Shown here: positions 1-9,170 of the stretch, one piece after another | Layout: each line of letters begins with the position of its first letter | Position numbering within the stretch: the first letter of the stretch is position 1 | NCBI GenBank assembly: GCA_945862435.1 | Contig: CAMAXX010000014.1 | Coordinates: forward strand, 1-64,000 | DNA length: 64,000 nt | Source: Pseudorhodobacter antarcticus | GTDB lineage: Bacteria > Pseudomonadota > Alphaproteobacteria > Rhodobacterales > Rhodobacteraceae | Direction of reading: 5' to 3' | Notes under the pieces: generated by a model | Databases searched by the model: none | Seen by the model: only the letters and a program-made list of their open reading frames with translations | Told to the model about the DNA's origin: nothing | Made by a program: the position numbers and the translations under genes

Positions 1-147
1 GGTTGAAGTTGCCCTATTCGAATATATCAACGGCTTCTACAACCCGCGCCGCAGACACTCAGCCTTGGGCTGGAAAAGCCCCATGGCCTTCGAACGGAAG
101 GCAGCGTAACGTGAGCACCTGATCGGTACAGAACCGTGACAGGTCCA
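1..147 (+). mobile_element. right end of an IS3-family insertion sequence (partial)
   Basis: The window opens inside the last codons of an IS3-type transposase and then has about 38 non-coding bases. The segment GAACCGTGACAGGTCCA ends at 147. Read on the other strand it begins TGGACCTGTCACGG, the TG...CA form expected for an IS3-family terminal inverted repeat. The left end and any target duplication lie outside the window, so the boundary at 147 is inferred from this form only. The element abuts the 5' side of the fliK-like gene. Confidence 0.6.
2..109 (+). CDS. IS3-family transposase OrfB, C-terminal fragment
   Basis: Only the last 35 codons are in the window; the rest is cut off by the window edge. 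The tail reads FYNPRRRHSALGWKSPMAFE, the typical C-terminal end of the IS3-family DDE integrase (rve_3-type segment after the catalytic glutamate). The enzyme would catalyse copy-out/paste-in transposition of its own element. The ORF is too short for the supplied track. Whether the full transposase is intact cannot be judged. Confidence 0.8.
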   Translation, partial: VEVALFEYINGFYNPRRRHSALGWKSPMAFERKAA

Positions 148-156
148 TGGTAACCA

Positions 157-1926
157 ATGATGGGCACAGTCATGGCATCCGCCAGAAGGCGCGGCAGAAG
201 TCGAGGGATGATGATTTCGCAAGTCATGCAACAGCTAATTGGCCCAGTTTTACAGGGGGCTACTGGCGATTCTGATAGCCAATTGGGCGGCGATCAGGGC
301 GATGAATTCGCAGGCCTTATGGCCGAGGGCGATGATTCGCTTATTATGGCAGAGGGCGCGACAAAGGGCGCGACTGACAACCTACTGGCCCCAATCGCAA
401 TGCCAGAACCTGCTGCAACCATACCTGCTGCACCCATACCCGCAGTGATCGCGGTGCAGTTCAATTTGCCCGCAGCAGCGGAAGTAGCGGCTAACTTTCA
501 AAGCTATGAAATGCTTCGTCCAATTTACGTGCAAAATACGGTGGGCGAAAACCCGATCCCTGCCAATCCCAACGCTGGCATGATTGTGCCAAACGCCCGG
601 ATACCGCTGGCGGCTGATTCTAAGCTTGATCTGGCGGCAAGTACTGCCTTGGGAAAGGTTGAGGGGGGCAATGGGCGCGGGCTCTTTGGGCAAAGCGCTG
701 TCGTGATCGCTCCATCCCTTGAAGGCGGCAGTTCAGTCCACGGCTTGCCCGATTTGGCTGATGGGGCGGGAAGGTTGATGCCCCCTGATGCGCCAGTCCG
801 CGCGCAAACATCTGCAACGGTTTTGGACGCTATTCAAACCCCGATAACTGAGGCTGCCAAAGTTGCTCCAGATAATCCCGCCTCAGTTTCTGCAAATTCC
901 AGCACTACGCTGGATAGGCCAAGCGGCAGCATACCGCAGCCTGGCATATCCATTACGTCCAGCGCGGCCCCCAATATTGTTCCGCAAAATGTTCATCCAT
1001 TGGCCACGCAATCCCTTGTCGCAGGACTTGGGGCTAAGGCTGGCGCGCCGGATCTGCCCTTGCGGGAACAGCTCGCCCGCACAGCCGATGGCCCCGCGCC
1101 ACTGGTTACGCTGCGGCGCTTTTCATCCACGGCGAACGCGGCTTTAGCTGCGCTGCAAGGTATTTCGCAAATTGCAGATAGCCAGACAAAGATTGATGGC
1201 ACAATCGCAGCCAATAGTGCGCGTATGGGCGAACATTTATTCTCGCAAACCCCCAATGCCCAGATGACTATAGTGGTTCCTGCAACAGGGGCTGGGCCTG
1301 CTGTGGGGCAAACCCCTGCGCAGATAACAGCCGCGCTTTTTGCGTCTGTTGCAGGTGATACATCGGATTTTCTGGGCACTGCATTTGAAGAAAGCGCAGG
1401 CAATTCTCTTTTGGGGATCGATGCGCGCCATGGTTTTGCATCGTCATTTGGCGCAAGCGCCGCAGGAACGGTCAGCACTGGTTTCGCGGGCGCGCCCACC
1501 ACGGCCGCGCAACTGAGTGCGCAGCTTTTGCCGCTGGCCCAATCGGCCCAATCAGGGCCAGTCGAACTGGTGCTTAGTCCTGCTGAACTGGGTCAACTGC
1601 GTTTTGAAATTCATCATCGCGGCGATCAGGTGCAAATTATTTTGTCAGCCGAGCGGCCCGAAACCCTAGACCTATTGCGCCGCAACAGCGAACAGTTGTT
1701 GGCCGATTTTCGCAATGCAGGTTTTGCAGGGGCGTCGCTGGCCTTTGGCGGTTGGGGCGCTGGGCAGAACGCAGGGGCAAACCCGCAGGAATTTGACCGC
1801 GAAGGCCAACCAGATGGCGGCAGCGGCGCTGCTCAAATTCCATCCAGCCCGCCCAGTCAAAACGCCGCCTTCGCGCGCGCGCAATCCTACCTTGACCCGT
1901 CCCGCAGCCTTAATCTGCGCCTGTGA
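157..1926 (+). CDS. fliK: flagellar hook-length control protein FliK-like
   Basis: This is a 589-residue ORF whose first two thirds are low-complexity and rich in Ala, Pro, Gly and Ser, as usual for FliK. The recognisable part is the C-terminal hook-length domain at about residues 466-530 (GPVELVLSPAELGQLRFEIH, then LDLLRRNSEQLLADFRNAGF). FliK acts as the secreted ruler that stops hook growth and switches the flagellar export gate. Residues 1-16 are Arg-rich and unlike a FliK start. The ATG pair at 208/211 after a GAGG stretch is a better start. A stop at 151-153 closes the frame upstream, next to the IS end. flgD follows after 18 bases, suggesting co-transcription. Confidence 0.8.
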   Translation: MMGTVMASARRRGRSRGMMISQVMQQLIGPVLQGATGDSDSQLGGDQGDEFAGLMAEGDDSLIMAEGATKGATDNLLAPIAMPEPAATIPAAPIPAVIAVQFNLPAAAEVAANFQSYEMLRPIYVQNTVGENPIPANPNAGMIVPNARIPLAADSKLDLAASTALGKVEGGNGRGLFGQSAVVIAPSLEGGSSVHGLPDLADGAGRLMPPDAPVRAQTSATVLDAIQTPITEAAKVAPDNPASVSANSSTTLDRPSGSIPQPGISITSSAAPNIVPQNVHPLATQSLVAGLGAKAGAPDLPLREQLARTADGPAPLVTLRRFSSTANAALAALQGISQIADSQTKIDGTIAANSARMGEHLFSQTPNAQMTIVVPATGAGPAVGQTPAQITAALFASVAGDTSDFLGTAFEESAGNSLLGIDARHGFASSFGASAAGTVSTGFAGAPTTAAQLSAQLLPLAQSAQSGPVELVLSPAELGQLRFEIHHRGDQVQIILSAERPETLDLLRRNSEQLLADFRNAGFAGASLAFGGWGAGQNAGANPQEFDREGQPDGGSGAAQIPSSPPSQNAAFARAQSYLDPSRSLNLRL

Positions 1927-1944
1927 CCTGTAACGGAGTTTAAC

Positions 1945-2838
1945 ATGCAAACCACGCCCCTAACGTCTGGCGTTCAGAACACGACACCCAGCCCCGCCGC
2001 TGCAAAGAAATCGATGATCAATTCGGATTTCAATACGTTCTTGCGGATGCTGACGACGCAAATCAAAAACCAAGATCCGACGAACCCGATGGAATCGGCT
2101 GATTTTGCGGTGCAGCTTGCCACGTTTTCGGGGGTAGAGCAGCAGGTGAAAACCAATGATATGCTGTCCCAGTTATCTAGCCAGTTTGGTGTGATGGGCA
2201 TGTCGCAATTGGCCGCATGGGTTGGGCAAGAGGCGCGCGCGCCAAGCCCTGTCTATTTGGGTAACAGCGATGTCACCATCACCTATGCGTCCGTGGCAGG
2301 CGCGGATCGCGCGGTGCTGTCTGTGCGTGATGCCAAAGGAAATGTTGTCGGCCGCGAGGATGTCCCCTTGGGCAATGGCCCGCACCAATGGTCGGGATTT
2401 GACCTGAAGGGCGAGCCTTTGCCCAACGGAAAATATACCCTCACCCTAGAAAGCTATCAGGGCGAGCGTAAACTGGGCGAGGCCACGCCAGTTGAGGCAT
2501 ATTCCCGCATTCAAGAGGCGCGGTCTGGCCCCAATGGAACCGTTTTGGTACTGGAAGGCGGGATTGAAGTGCCCGCAACATCTGTCACCGCCTTGCGTGT
2601 TGCGGGGTCTGCGGCTTCGGAAACGGGCAATGGCACATCTAATGGGTCTTCCACTGTGCCTAATTCTGGCACGACCACACCGCCGCAAACAGAAATCGTG
2701 GATCCGCCGCAATCGGATGAAACTGCGGATTTGGGGGGCGCGGATACGGACGAAGGCTATGATGTGCCCAGCGAAAACCCGCCCAACACATTAGATGAAT
2801 ATGGCCAGCCCATACCCGAGACTTACACCCCCAATTAA
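1945..2838 (+). CDS. flgD: flagellar hook assembly scaffold FlgD
   Basis: A protein of 297 residues. The conserved N-terminal FlgD block lies at about residues 30-68 (FLRMLTTQIKNQDPTNPMES, then FSGVEQQ). The FLN-like/tudor-like core follows to about residue 215. FlgD caps the growing hook and is removed when the hook is complete. The last 75 residues are an extra acidic, Pro/Thr/Ser-rich tail (PPQTEIVDPPQSDETAD) longer than in most family members as I know them. Its final 48 bases overlap the 3' end of ubiB on the opposite strand. With fliK upstream it forms a two-gene flagellar remnant; the rest of the flagellar cluster is outside the window. Confidence 0.9.
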   Translation: MQTTPLTSGVQNTTPSPAAAKKSMINSDFNTFLRMLTTQIKNQDPTNPMESADFAVQLATFSGVEQQVKTNDMLSQLSSQFGVMGMSQLAAWVGQEARAPSPVYLGNSDVTITYASVAGADRAVLSVRDAKGNVVGREDVPLGNGPHQWSGFDLKGEPLPNGKYTLTLESYQGERKLGEATPVEAYSRIQEARSGPNGTVLVLEGGIEVPATSVTALRVAGSAASETGNGTSNGSSTVPNSGTTTPPQTEIVDPPQSDETADLGGADTDEGYDVPSENPPNTLDEYGQPIPETYTPN

Positions 2839-4332
2839 GGCCAAGGCGGTCCAAGCATAGGCGCGGGTGTGGCGCGGTTCGGGGGCATTGGTTTTATCTC
2901 CAGATGCGATCAGCGCGTTTTCGATCAGGCGGGGCAGGCGGGGGCCAAAGCGCGCCATCACTTGCGCTGCTTGGGCGATGTCGCGCAGCAGGGCTGCAGG
3001 CCCCACATTCTTGCGCACGTAATCTTCCACAACGGGGCGGGCGACGTGCCAAATATTGATAGAAGGATCAAGGCTGCGCGCCACGCCTTCAACCACAACC
3101 ATTGTGCGCTGCAGCAAAATCAGCTCGGTGCGGGTTTCCATGCCAAAGCGTTCGGTCACCTCGAACAAATGGCCAAGTAGGCGCGACATGGACAGTCGGG
3201 TTGCGTCCATCCCGAAAATCGGCTCTCCCACCGCGCGCAGGGCCAGCGCGAATTCGTCGATATCGCGGTCGGCGGGCACATAGCCCGCTTCGAAATGCAC
3301 CTCGGCCACGCGGCGATAATTGCGCTGCATGAAGCCCATCAGTATCTCGGCATAAACACGGCGGGTATAGGCATCGATCCGCCCCATAATCCCGAAATCC
3401 AGCGCGATGATATCGCCGTTCGCGGCCACTTTCAGATTTCCTTGGTGCATATCGCCGTGAAAAAGCCCGTCGCGCAGCGCATGCGACAAGAACAATTGCA
3501 ACACCCGCGCACCCAATTCAGTGCGGTCAACAGCGCCCGCGTCAAGTAACGCTTCAATCGCACCGCTATCGGACATCGACGGGCTGTTCACCCAAGCGAG
3601 CGTCATCACCCGCCGCCCCGAATAATCCCACACGGGCAGAGGCACAGAAAAGCCCGCGTCATTTTTGGTATTTTCGGCAAATTCGCTGGCCGCGGCTGCT
3701 TCAAGCCGCAGGTCAAGCTCTGCCATCACCAAGCTTTCAAAATGCGCAATCACTTCGGTGGGGCGCAGGCGGCGGGCAAAGGGGGCCAAAACCTCGATCG
3801 TTCGGGCGGCAAAGTAAAACGCATCCACATCGCGGCGAAAGGCGCGTTCAATGCCTGGGCGCAGCACTTTTACCGCCACATCGACCCCCGTTGCGCGCAA
3901 GCGGGCACGGTGGACTTGCGCAATTGACGCCGCTGCAACAGGTTCGGAAAACTCGTCAAACATATCCGTCAAAGGCCGGCCCAAATCCGCCTCAATCGCC
4001 GCGCGCGCCTCGGCCAGGCCAAACGGGGGCAGTTTATCTTGCAGGTATTTTAGCTGTCCTGCCAACTCTTCGCCCACGATATCGGGGCGGGTGGCAAGGG
4101 TTTGACCGAATTTGATATAGGCAGGCCCCAGCGCCGAAAGGGCGCGTGTCACAGGCGGCAAAGTAGGGTCGCCGCGCAGGCCCAGCCATTTAAACGGCCA
4201 ACCCAGAAGCTTGGCCGCCAGCCGCAATTGGGGCGGGGCATCCAGCGCCAGCAAAACTGCCCCCATCGCGCCCGAGCGTTCAAAGGTGGCACCCGTGCGG
4301 ATCAGCCGCCAAATATTATGCGGCCCACGCAC
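2791..4332 (-). CDS. ubiB: UbiB, atypical kinase/ATPase of ubiquinone biosynthesis
   Basis: A protein of 513 residues of the ABC1/ADCK family, required for aerobic ubiquinone synthesis, probably by handling lipid precursors through ATPase activity. Family signatures are present: the KxGQ motif (AYIKFGQTLATRP, about residues 71-83), the Ala-rich loop ASIAQVHRA (about 135-143), the lysine in VAVKVLRPG (about 155), HGDMHQGNL (292-300) and DFG (312-314). The C-terminal hydrophobic segment would anchor it in the inner membrane. Translation starts at GTG (4330-4332), abutting the ubiE stop, so the two are surely co-transcribed. Its 3' end overlaps flgD tail to tail by 48 bases. Confidence 0.95.
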   Translation of the reverse strand: MRGPHNIWRLIRTGATFERSGAMGAVLLALDAPPQLRLAAKLLGWPFKWLGLRGDPTLPPVTRALSALGPAYIKFGQTLATRPDIVGEELAGQLKYLQDKLPPFGLAEARAAIEADLGRPLTDMFDEFSEPVAAASIAQVHRARLRATGVDVAVKVLRPGIERAFRRDVDAFYFAARTIEVLAPFARRLRPTEVIAHFESLVMAELDLRLEAAAASEFAENTKNDAGFSVPLPVWDYSGRRVMTLAWVNSPSMSDSGAIEALLDAGAVDRTELGARVLQLFLSHALRDGLFHGDMHQGNLKVAANGDIIALDFGIMGRIDAYTRRVYAEILMGFMQRNYRRVAEVHFEAGYVPADRDIDEFALALRAVGEPIFGMDATRLSMSRLLGHLFEVTERFGMETRTELILLQRTMVVVEGVARSLDPSINIWHVARPVVEDYVRKNVGPAALLRDIAQAAQVMARFGPRLPRLIENALIASGDKTNAPEPRHTRAYAWTALALIGGVSLGYGLAIFI

Positions 4333-5115
4333 CTAAATCTTCCATCCCGAATGCAGCGCGGCAATGCCCATCGATAGGTTGCGGTAAGATACCAGATCAA
4401 ACCCCGCGGTACGGATCATGGCCGCGAAGCTTTCTTGATTTGGGAATTTGCGAATAGATTCAACCAAATACTGGTAGCTATCGCGATCATTCGCCACGAT
4501 CTGCCCCATTACGGGAATCACGTTAAAGCTGTACCTGTCATAGATCCATTGCGCCAAATCATTGGGAATCTGGCTGAATTCCAGCACCACCAACCGCCCA
4601 CCGGGGCGTAGTACACGGTACGCTTCGCGCAGCGCGTCGGGAATACGGGTAACATTTCGTATGCCAAAAGAAATTGTGTAAACATCGAACGAATTATCTG
4701 CAAAAGGCAGGGCCATGGCATCGCCGACGATCCAGTCGAGGCGCGCGGCCAACGCCTCGGCATCTGCGCGCTGCCGCCCTGCGATCAACATAGATTCCGT
4801 CATATCCAAAACGGTCGCGGTCGATCCTGCCGCGCGGCCTAAAAAGCGGAAGGCCACATCGCCCGTGCCGCCCGCCACATCCAGCAGCCTTTGGCCCGCG
4901 CGCGGTGCCAGCCAATCCATCATTGCGTCTTTCCACAGCCGGTGCATCCCTGCCGACATCAGATCATTCATAATGTCGTATTTGCTGGCCACGCGGGTGA
5001 AAACGCCATGCACCATCCCCGCCTTGTCGCCCTCGGGCACGGTCTGAAATCCGAAATGGGTGGTGCCAAGATGAGAGGATGTATCGTTCATTTGCTCTTG
5101 CCGATTACTGCGCAT
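4333..5115 (-). CDS. ubiE: ubiquinone/menaquinone C-methyltransferase UbiE
   Basis: UbiE transfers the C-methyl group from SAM onto the benzoquinol ring in ubiquinone synthesis. The 260-residue protein has the family opening [22 protein letters not shown] motif I ([15 protein letters not shown], about residues 77-91) and the signature [20 protein letters not shown]. The ATG at 5091 (MNDTSSH) is an alternative start; the eight residues before it have no family counterpart. The gene is divergent from mutM and shares a 60-base promoter region with it. It leads the ubiE-ubiB operon. Confidence 0.95.
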   Translation of the reverse strand: MRSNRQEQMNDTSSHLGTTHFGFQTVPEGDKAGMVHGVFTRVASKYDIMNDLMSAGMHRLWKDAMMDWLAPRAGQRLLDVAGGTGDVAFRFLGRAAGSTATVLDMTESMLIAGRQRADAEALAARLDWIVGDAMALPFADNSFDVYTISFGIRNVTRIPDALREAYRVLRPGGRLVVLEFSQIPNDLAQWIYDRYSFNVIPVMGQIVANDRDSYQYLVESIRKFPNQESFAAMIRTAGFDLVSYRNLSMGIAALHSGWKI

Positions 5116-5175
5116 CTGCCACTTATAGGGGTTAAGTTGCCGCGCCTCAATGCGCCCTAATGTCCAAAGGCCGAA

Positions 5176-6021
5176 ATGCCCGAATTACCCGAAGTGGAAA
5201 CAGTGCGCGCTGGGCTTTTGCCCGCGATGGAAGGGCATATAATTGCGCGGGCCGAAGTAAATCGCGCAGATTTGCGCTGGCCTTTTCCGCCGGATATGGC
5301 GCAGCGGTTGAGTGGCGCGCGGGTTTTGGCGTTGCGACGGCGGTCGAAATACATTCTGGCCGATATGGATACGGGCGAGACACTGCTGATCCATCTGGGC
5401 ATGTCGGGGCGGATGTTGGTGTCGGGTGTAATGCTGGGCGAGTATGTCCACGCCCACCCCGCGCCGCAAAAGCATGACCATGTCGTGCTGCATATGGAGG
5501 GCGGGGCAAAGGTGACATTTAACGACCCGCGCAGATTTGGCGCGATGGATTTGATGACTACCGCTGGGGCAGATGGCCACCCTCTGCTGGCGGGCCTTGG
5601 GCCAGAACCTTTGGGCAATGGTTTTGACGGCCCCTATTTGGCCGCGCGCCTTGCGGGGCGCAAAACACCGATCAAGTCTGCATTGCTGGATCAGCGGATC
5701 GTGGCGGGGCTGGGAAACATCTATGTCTGCGAGGTGCTGCACCGCGCCCGCATCGCGCCAGATCGCCTTGCAGGGGAAGTTAAGGATGCGGCTGCCCTTG
5801 TGCCGATTGTCCGCGATGTGCTGAGCGAGGCGATTGCCGCTGGCGGGTCATCCCTGCGCGATTATCGGCAGGCAGATGGCGAATTGGGGTACTTTCAGCA
5901 CACTTTTCATGTCTATGGTCGCGAAGGGCAGCCTTGCCTAAGCCCCGCCTGCGGGGCAGAAATTATGCGTATCGTGCAATCGGGGCGGTCTAGTTTTTAT
6001 TGCCCGCGCTGCCAAAGCTAG
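5176..6021 (+). CDS. mutM: formamidopyrimidine-DNA glycosylase MutM/Fpg
   Basis: Bifunctional base-excision enzyme that removes 8-oxoguanine and FaPy lesions and nicks the abasic site. The 281-residue sequence begins PELPEVET after Met, with the N-terminal Pro as catalytic nucleophile. A helix-two-turn-helix region surrounds [19 protein letters not shown]. It ends in a four-cysteine zinc finger (C..ACG, then FYCPRCQS). The length is normal for the family. It leads a short plus-strand run with the enoyl-CoA hydratase 22 bases downstream. Confidence 0.96.
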   Translation: MPELPEVETVRAGLLPAMEGHIIARAEVNRADLRWPFPPDMAQRLSGARVLALRRRSKYILADMDTGETLLIHLGMSGRMLVSGVMLGEYVHAHPAPQKHDHVVLHMEGGAKVTFNDPRRFGAMDLMTTAGADGHPLLAGLGPEPLGNGFDGPYLAARLAGRKTPIKSALLDQRIVAGLGNIYVCEVLHRARIAPDRLAGEVKDAAALVPIVRDVLSEAIAAGGSSLRDYRQADGELGYFQHTFHVYGREGQPCLSPACGAEIMRIVQSGRSSFYCPRCQS

Positions 6022-6043
6022 CGGCATCATAAAAGGAAACGAC

Positions 6044-6820
6044 ATGGCCTATGACACGCTGATTGTGCAGATCAAAGACAAAATCGCCCTCATCACCCTG
6101 AACCGCCCCGAGGCGTTGAACGCCCTGAACACCAAAATGATGCAAGAATTGGCGCAGGCATTGGGCGCGGCAGACAAGGACGCCGCGGTGCGCTGCATCG
6201 TTATAACGGGGTCTGACCGTGCCTTTGCCGCAGGCGCAGACGTGCGCGAAATGGCGGGCAAGGGGTTTGCCGAAGTTTTCTTTGACGATCTGTTTGGGCC
6301 AGAGGCCGAGGCGATTGCCCGCATCCGAAAGCCCATCATTGCCGCCGTGGCAGGCTTTTGCCTTGGCGGGGGGTGCGAGTTGGCCCTGATGTGCGATTTC
6401 ATTATTGCCGCTGATACGGCCAAGTTTGGGCAGCCAGAGATTAACCTTGGCATCGTGGCGGGCATGGGCGGCACGCAGCGCCTGACCCGCGCCGTGGGAA
6501 AGGCCAAGTCGATGGACATGCACCTGACGGGCAGGTTTATGGATGCAGAAGAAGCCGAGCGCGCGGGGCTAGTATCGCGCGTTGTCAAAGCCGCAGCACT
6601 GCTGGAAGAGGCGCTTGCCGCAGCAACCCGCATTGCCGAGAAATCGCAGCTCGCTGCAATGGCGGTTAAGGAGTCGGTGAACCGCGCCCAAGAAACCAGC
6701 CTGCGCGAAGGGCTGATGTTCGAGCGGCGGCTGTTTCACGCCCTTTTCTCGACCCTCGATCAAAAAGAAGGCATGGCTGCTTTTTTGGACAAGCGCCCCG
6801 CGCAGTTTCAAGACCGCTAA
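6044..6820 (+). CDS. enoyl-CoA hydratase (crotonase family)
   Basis: Adds water to 2-trans-enoyl-CoA in fatty-acid beta-oxidation. The 258-residue protein has the crotonase oxyanion-hole segments ([12 protein letters not shown], about residues 59-70, and [14 protein letters not shown], 105-118) and both catalytic glutamates: E112 in CELA and E132 in GQPEINLGI. An AAAGGA ribosome site precedes the ATG. The position between mutM and rpsT is conserved in Rhodobacteraceae as I know them, where the gene is often labelled fadB1 or echA. The exact chain-length preference cannot be read from sequence. Confidence 0.93.
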   Translation: MAYDTLIVQIKDKIALITLNRPEALNALNTKMMQELAQALGAADKDAAVRCIVITGSDRAFAAGADVREMAGKGFAEVFFDDLFGPEAEAIARIRKPIIAAVAGFCLGGGCELALMCDFIIAADTAKFGQPEINLGIVAGMGGTQRLTRAVGKAKSMDMHLTGRFMDAEEAERAGLVSRVVKAAALLEEALAAATRIAEKSQLAAMAVKESVNRAQETSLREGLMFERRLFHALFSTLDQKEGMAAFLDKRPAQFQDR

Positions 6821-6860
6821 AAATCCAGCGCAGCCGCGCAGCCTTTCGGGGATTTCGCGG

Positions 6861-6889
6861 TTGACAGCGTGCAGCCAGCCGTCTATTTG
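6861..6889 (+). promoter_or_regulatory. sigma70-type promoter for rpsT
   Basis: TTGACA, a 17-base spacer and TATTTG lie 40 bases before the rpsT start. The -35 is a perfect consensus match and the -10 is fair. Placement in the gap after the enoyl-CoA hydratase gene fits independent transcription of rpsT. Confidence 0.6.
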
Positions 6890-6928
6890 GCTGGCTTCAA
6901 GTTGAACTACAGATCCGGAATTATTCGC

Positions 6929-7207
6929 ATGGCAAATACCGCCCAGTCCAAAAAACGCGCCCGTCAATCCGAAGCACGTCAAGACATTAACAAGGCGCGC
7001 CGTTCGCGTATCCGTACTTTTCTGCGCAAAGTGGAAGAGGCGCTGGCTTCTGGTCAGCAAACCGTCGCCGCAGAAGCTTTGAAAAACGCCCAGCCAGAAT
7101 TGGCGCGCGGTGTGACAAAGGGTGTGATGCACAAAAACACTGTGGCACGCAAAATGTCCCGCCTCGCTTCGCGCGTCAAGGCCTTGGGTGCTGCCGTTTC
7201 CGCCTAA
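6929..7207 (+). CDS. rpsT: 30S ribosomal protein S20
   Basis: A 92-residue, strongly basic protein that binds 16S rRNA early in 30S assembly. It begins [18 protein letters not shown] and is all-helical, as S20 proteins are. The ORF track starts 20 codons upstream at 6869, but the family N-terminus is [10 protein letters not shown], so the ATG at 6929 is chosen. A strong intrinsic terminator follows 19 bases after the stop, making it a single-gene unit. Confidence 0.97.
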   Translation: MANTAQSKKRARQSEARQDINKARRSRIRTFLRKVEEALASGQQTVAAEALKNAQPELARGVTKGVMHKNTVARKMSRLASRVKALGAAVSA

Positions 7208-7226
7208 TAGGTTGAACAATTTAGAC

Positions 7227-7258
7227 AAAAGCGCGGCTGAAAACGGCTGCGCTTTTTT
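7227..7258 (+). terminator. intrinsic terminator of rpsT
   Basis: AAAAGCGC pairs with GCGCTTTT (8 bp), continuing into a run of six T and further T-rich sequence. Confidence 0.85.
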
Positions 7259-7723
7259 CATTTTTATTGACATTTTTTTGGCAGTTTTTACCCCAGCGTG
7301 GCGCATTTGCACCCCTTGAAAAAGCTTTGACGATTCGGCCCAAACAAAGCCCTGTCAAGTTAGAAGTTCGGTTGCGCTTTGCTTTGCGGTCTTGTTATCA
7401 TGCGGTAAGCGAGTCGCATCGCGTGAGGGGACGTGCCGAAACTAAAGCTAAGGTTGCATCAAGGGTCGCTGCCAAGATAACAGACCCAAGGCGTTAAAAC
7501 CTTTCTTTATCATAGGCTTGTATCATAGTTGGGCATGTTGCCCGCAGTTGTTTTTCGGCTTTTGCCCGTGTTTGGGACAAGGGCAGGGATGCTGTGTTCA
7601 AAATGGAATTCGATTATGGCGTGCTGCCATGGCGAACCTTTCCGACGATGCGGACGAGTAGGGGTTGTGTATAAAGTAATGAAAGACGCAATCACATGCG
7701 TTTGATATGGGACGGGACAAGTA
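7259..7723. other. rpsT-dnaA intergenic region, with dnaA control and possible origin-related sequence
   Basis: About 465 bases without a convincing gene. One track ORF (7267-7497) has no recognisable protein features. The region begins very T-rich and becomes mixed. It contains one perfect DnaA box near the dnaA start and a poor match, TGTGTTCAA, at 7593-7601. I see no cluster of DnaA boxes or AT-rich 13-mers that would establish an origin here. A role in dnaA expression is the safest reading. Confidence 0.4.
7666..7674 (-). promoter_or_regulatory. DnaA box upstream of dnaA
   Basis: TGTGTATAA is the exact complement of the consensus TTATACACA. It lies 50 bases upstream of the dnaA start codon, where DnaA commonly represses its own gene. 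A single box supports autoregulation better than an origin. Confidence 0.65.
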
Positions 7724-9082
7724 ATGCCTTCTGCGGTTTGGCTACGCTCGCGTGAAGCTTTAATAAAGCGAATCGGCAAGAACAATTACGTCAGCTGGAT
7801 CGAGCCTTTGGTTTTGCAGGGGCTTGTTGATGGCGTGGCATCTTTTGCTGTTCCAACAAGTTTTTTCGGTGATTGGGTCAAACGCAACTTTGGCGATCAG
7901 ATCCTGGCTCTGCTACAGGCAGAAGGCCAATCTGTAGCGCGGCTAGAGTTTGTTTTGGGGCAAGAAATGTCCGTCGGCGTCTTGGCGCCAGCCAGCGCGC
8001 CGCGCGTGGCGGCAAAGCGCGATCTTCGCGCCGAATCACCTTTGCCCGGCGCAACGCTGGATGCTCGCTTTACTTTTGACAGTTTCGTTGTGGGCAAACC
8101 GAATGAACTTGCCCATGCTGCCGCGCGCCGTGTGGCCGAAGGTGGGCCGGTCAGCTTTAACCCGCTGTTTCTGTATGGCGGTGTCGGCTTGGGCAAAACT
8201 CATCTGATGCACGCGATTGCGCATGAATTGCAGGCCCGCCAGCCTGAATTGCGTGTTTTGTATCTGTCGGCCGAGCAGTTCATGTATCGGTTTGTCCAAG
8301 CCCTGCGCGAAAAACAGATCATGGATTTCAAATCGATTTTCCGCAGCGTTGATGTGCTGATGGTGGATGATGTGCAGTTCATCGCGGGCAAGGATTCGAC
8401 GCAAGAGGAATTCTTTCATACATTCAATGCTTTGGTGGATCAGAACAAACAGATCATCATTTCGGCAGATCGTGCGCCTGGCGAGATCAAAGACCTGGAA
8501 GACCGCATAAAAAGCCGCATGCAATGCGGTTTGGTGGTGGATTTGCACCCAACCGACTATGAATTACGGCTTGGCATCTTGCAGACCAAGGCCGATTATT
8601 ATGCTGCACAGTATAAGGGTTTGGTGATTAACCAAGGCGTCTTGGAATTTTTGGCCCATCGCATTACGTCAAATGTGCGCGTTTTAGAGGGCGCGTTGAC
8701 GCGTCTGTTCGCATTTGCATCGCTTGTCGGGCGTGAGATTAATCTGGAATTGGTGCAAGATTGCCTTTCAGACATTCTGCGTGCGTCTGATCGAAAGCTA
8801 ACCATCGAAGAAATTCAACGCAAAGTGGCCGAACATTACAATATTCGCCTGTCTGATATGATCGGGCCGAAGCGACTGCGCGTAATTGCGCGCCCGCGCC
8901 AAGTGGCGATGTATTTGGCCAAGCAGCTCACCCCGCGCAGCCTGCCTGAAATTGGCCGGCGCTTTGGCGGGCGCGATCATACAACGATCATGCATGGCGT
9001 GCGCAAGATTGAAGATTTGATGTCAACCGACAGCCAGCTTTCGGATGATTTACTGCGTTTGCGCCGCGCACTTCAGGGCTAG
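7724..9082 (+). CDS. dnaA: chromosomal replication initiator DnaA
   Basis: A 452-residue AAA+ ATPase that binds DnaA boxes and opens the origin. The N-terminal DnaB-interaction domain (WLRSREALIKRIGKNNYVSW) is followed by a variable linker. Walker A is YGGVGLGKTH (about residues 151-160), Walker B is VLMVDDVQFI, and the C-terminal DNA-binding signature is RRFGGRDHTTIMHGVRKIE. The length is normal for alphaproteobacteria. A perfect DnaA box stands 50 bases upstream. dnaN, recF and gyrB follow in the same direction. Confidence 0.98.
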   Translation: MPSAVWLRSREALIKRIGKNNYVSWIEPLVLQGLVDGVASFAVPTSFFGDWVKRNFGDQILALLQAEGQSVARLEFVLGQEMSVGVLAPASAPRVAAKRDLRAESPLPGATLDARFTFDSFVVGKPNELAHAAARRVAEGGPVSFNPLFLYGGVGLGKTHLMHAIAHELQARQPELRVLYLSAEQFMYRFVQALREKQIMDFKSIFRSVDVLMVDDVQFIAGKDSTQEEFFHTFNALVDQNKQIIISADRAPGEIKDLEDRIKSRMQCGLVVDLHPTDYELRLGILQTKADYYAAQYKGLVINQGVLEFLAHRITSNVRVLEGALTRLFAFASLVGREINLELVQDCLSDILRASDRKLTIEEIQRKVAEHYNIRLSDMIGPKRLRVIARPRQVAMYLAKQLTPRSLPEIGRRFGGRDHTTIMHGVRKIEDLMSTDSQLSDDLLRLRRALQG

Positions 9083-9170
9083 CGTTTTGCCTTGCGATAC
9101 GGCAGAAATCGGCTAGTTTAGCCTTCCCAAGTGCATGATGTGCCTTTGGGATTGTGCAGGAGATGGATTG

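Noticed and set aside
7267-7497. 76-residue ORF in the rpsT-dnaA gap
   Set aside because: No plausible start or ribosome site, no recognisable family, very basic and irregular composition; overlaps the terminator region.
7259-7723. Chromosomal origin oriC
   Set aside because: Only one perfect DnaA box and no evident unwinding repeats; gene context alone is not enough.
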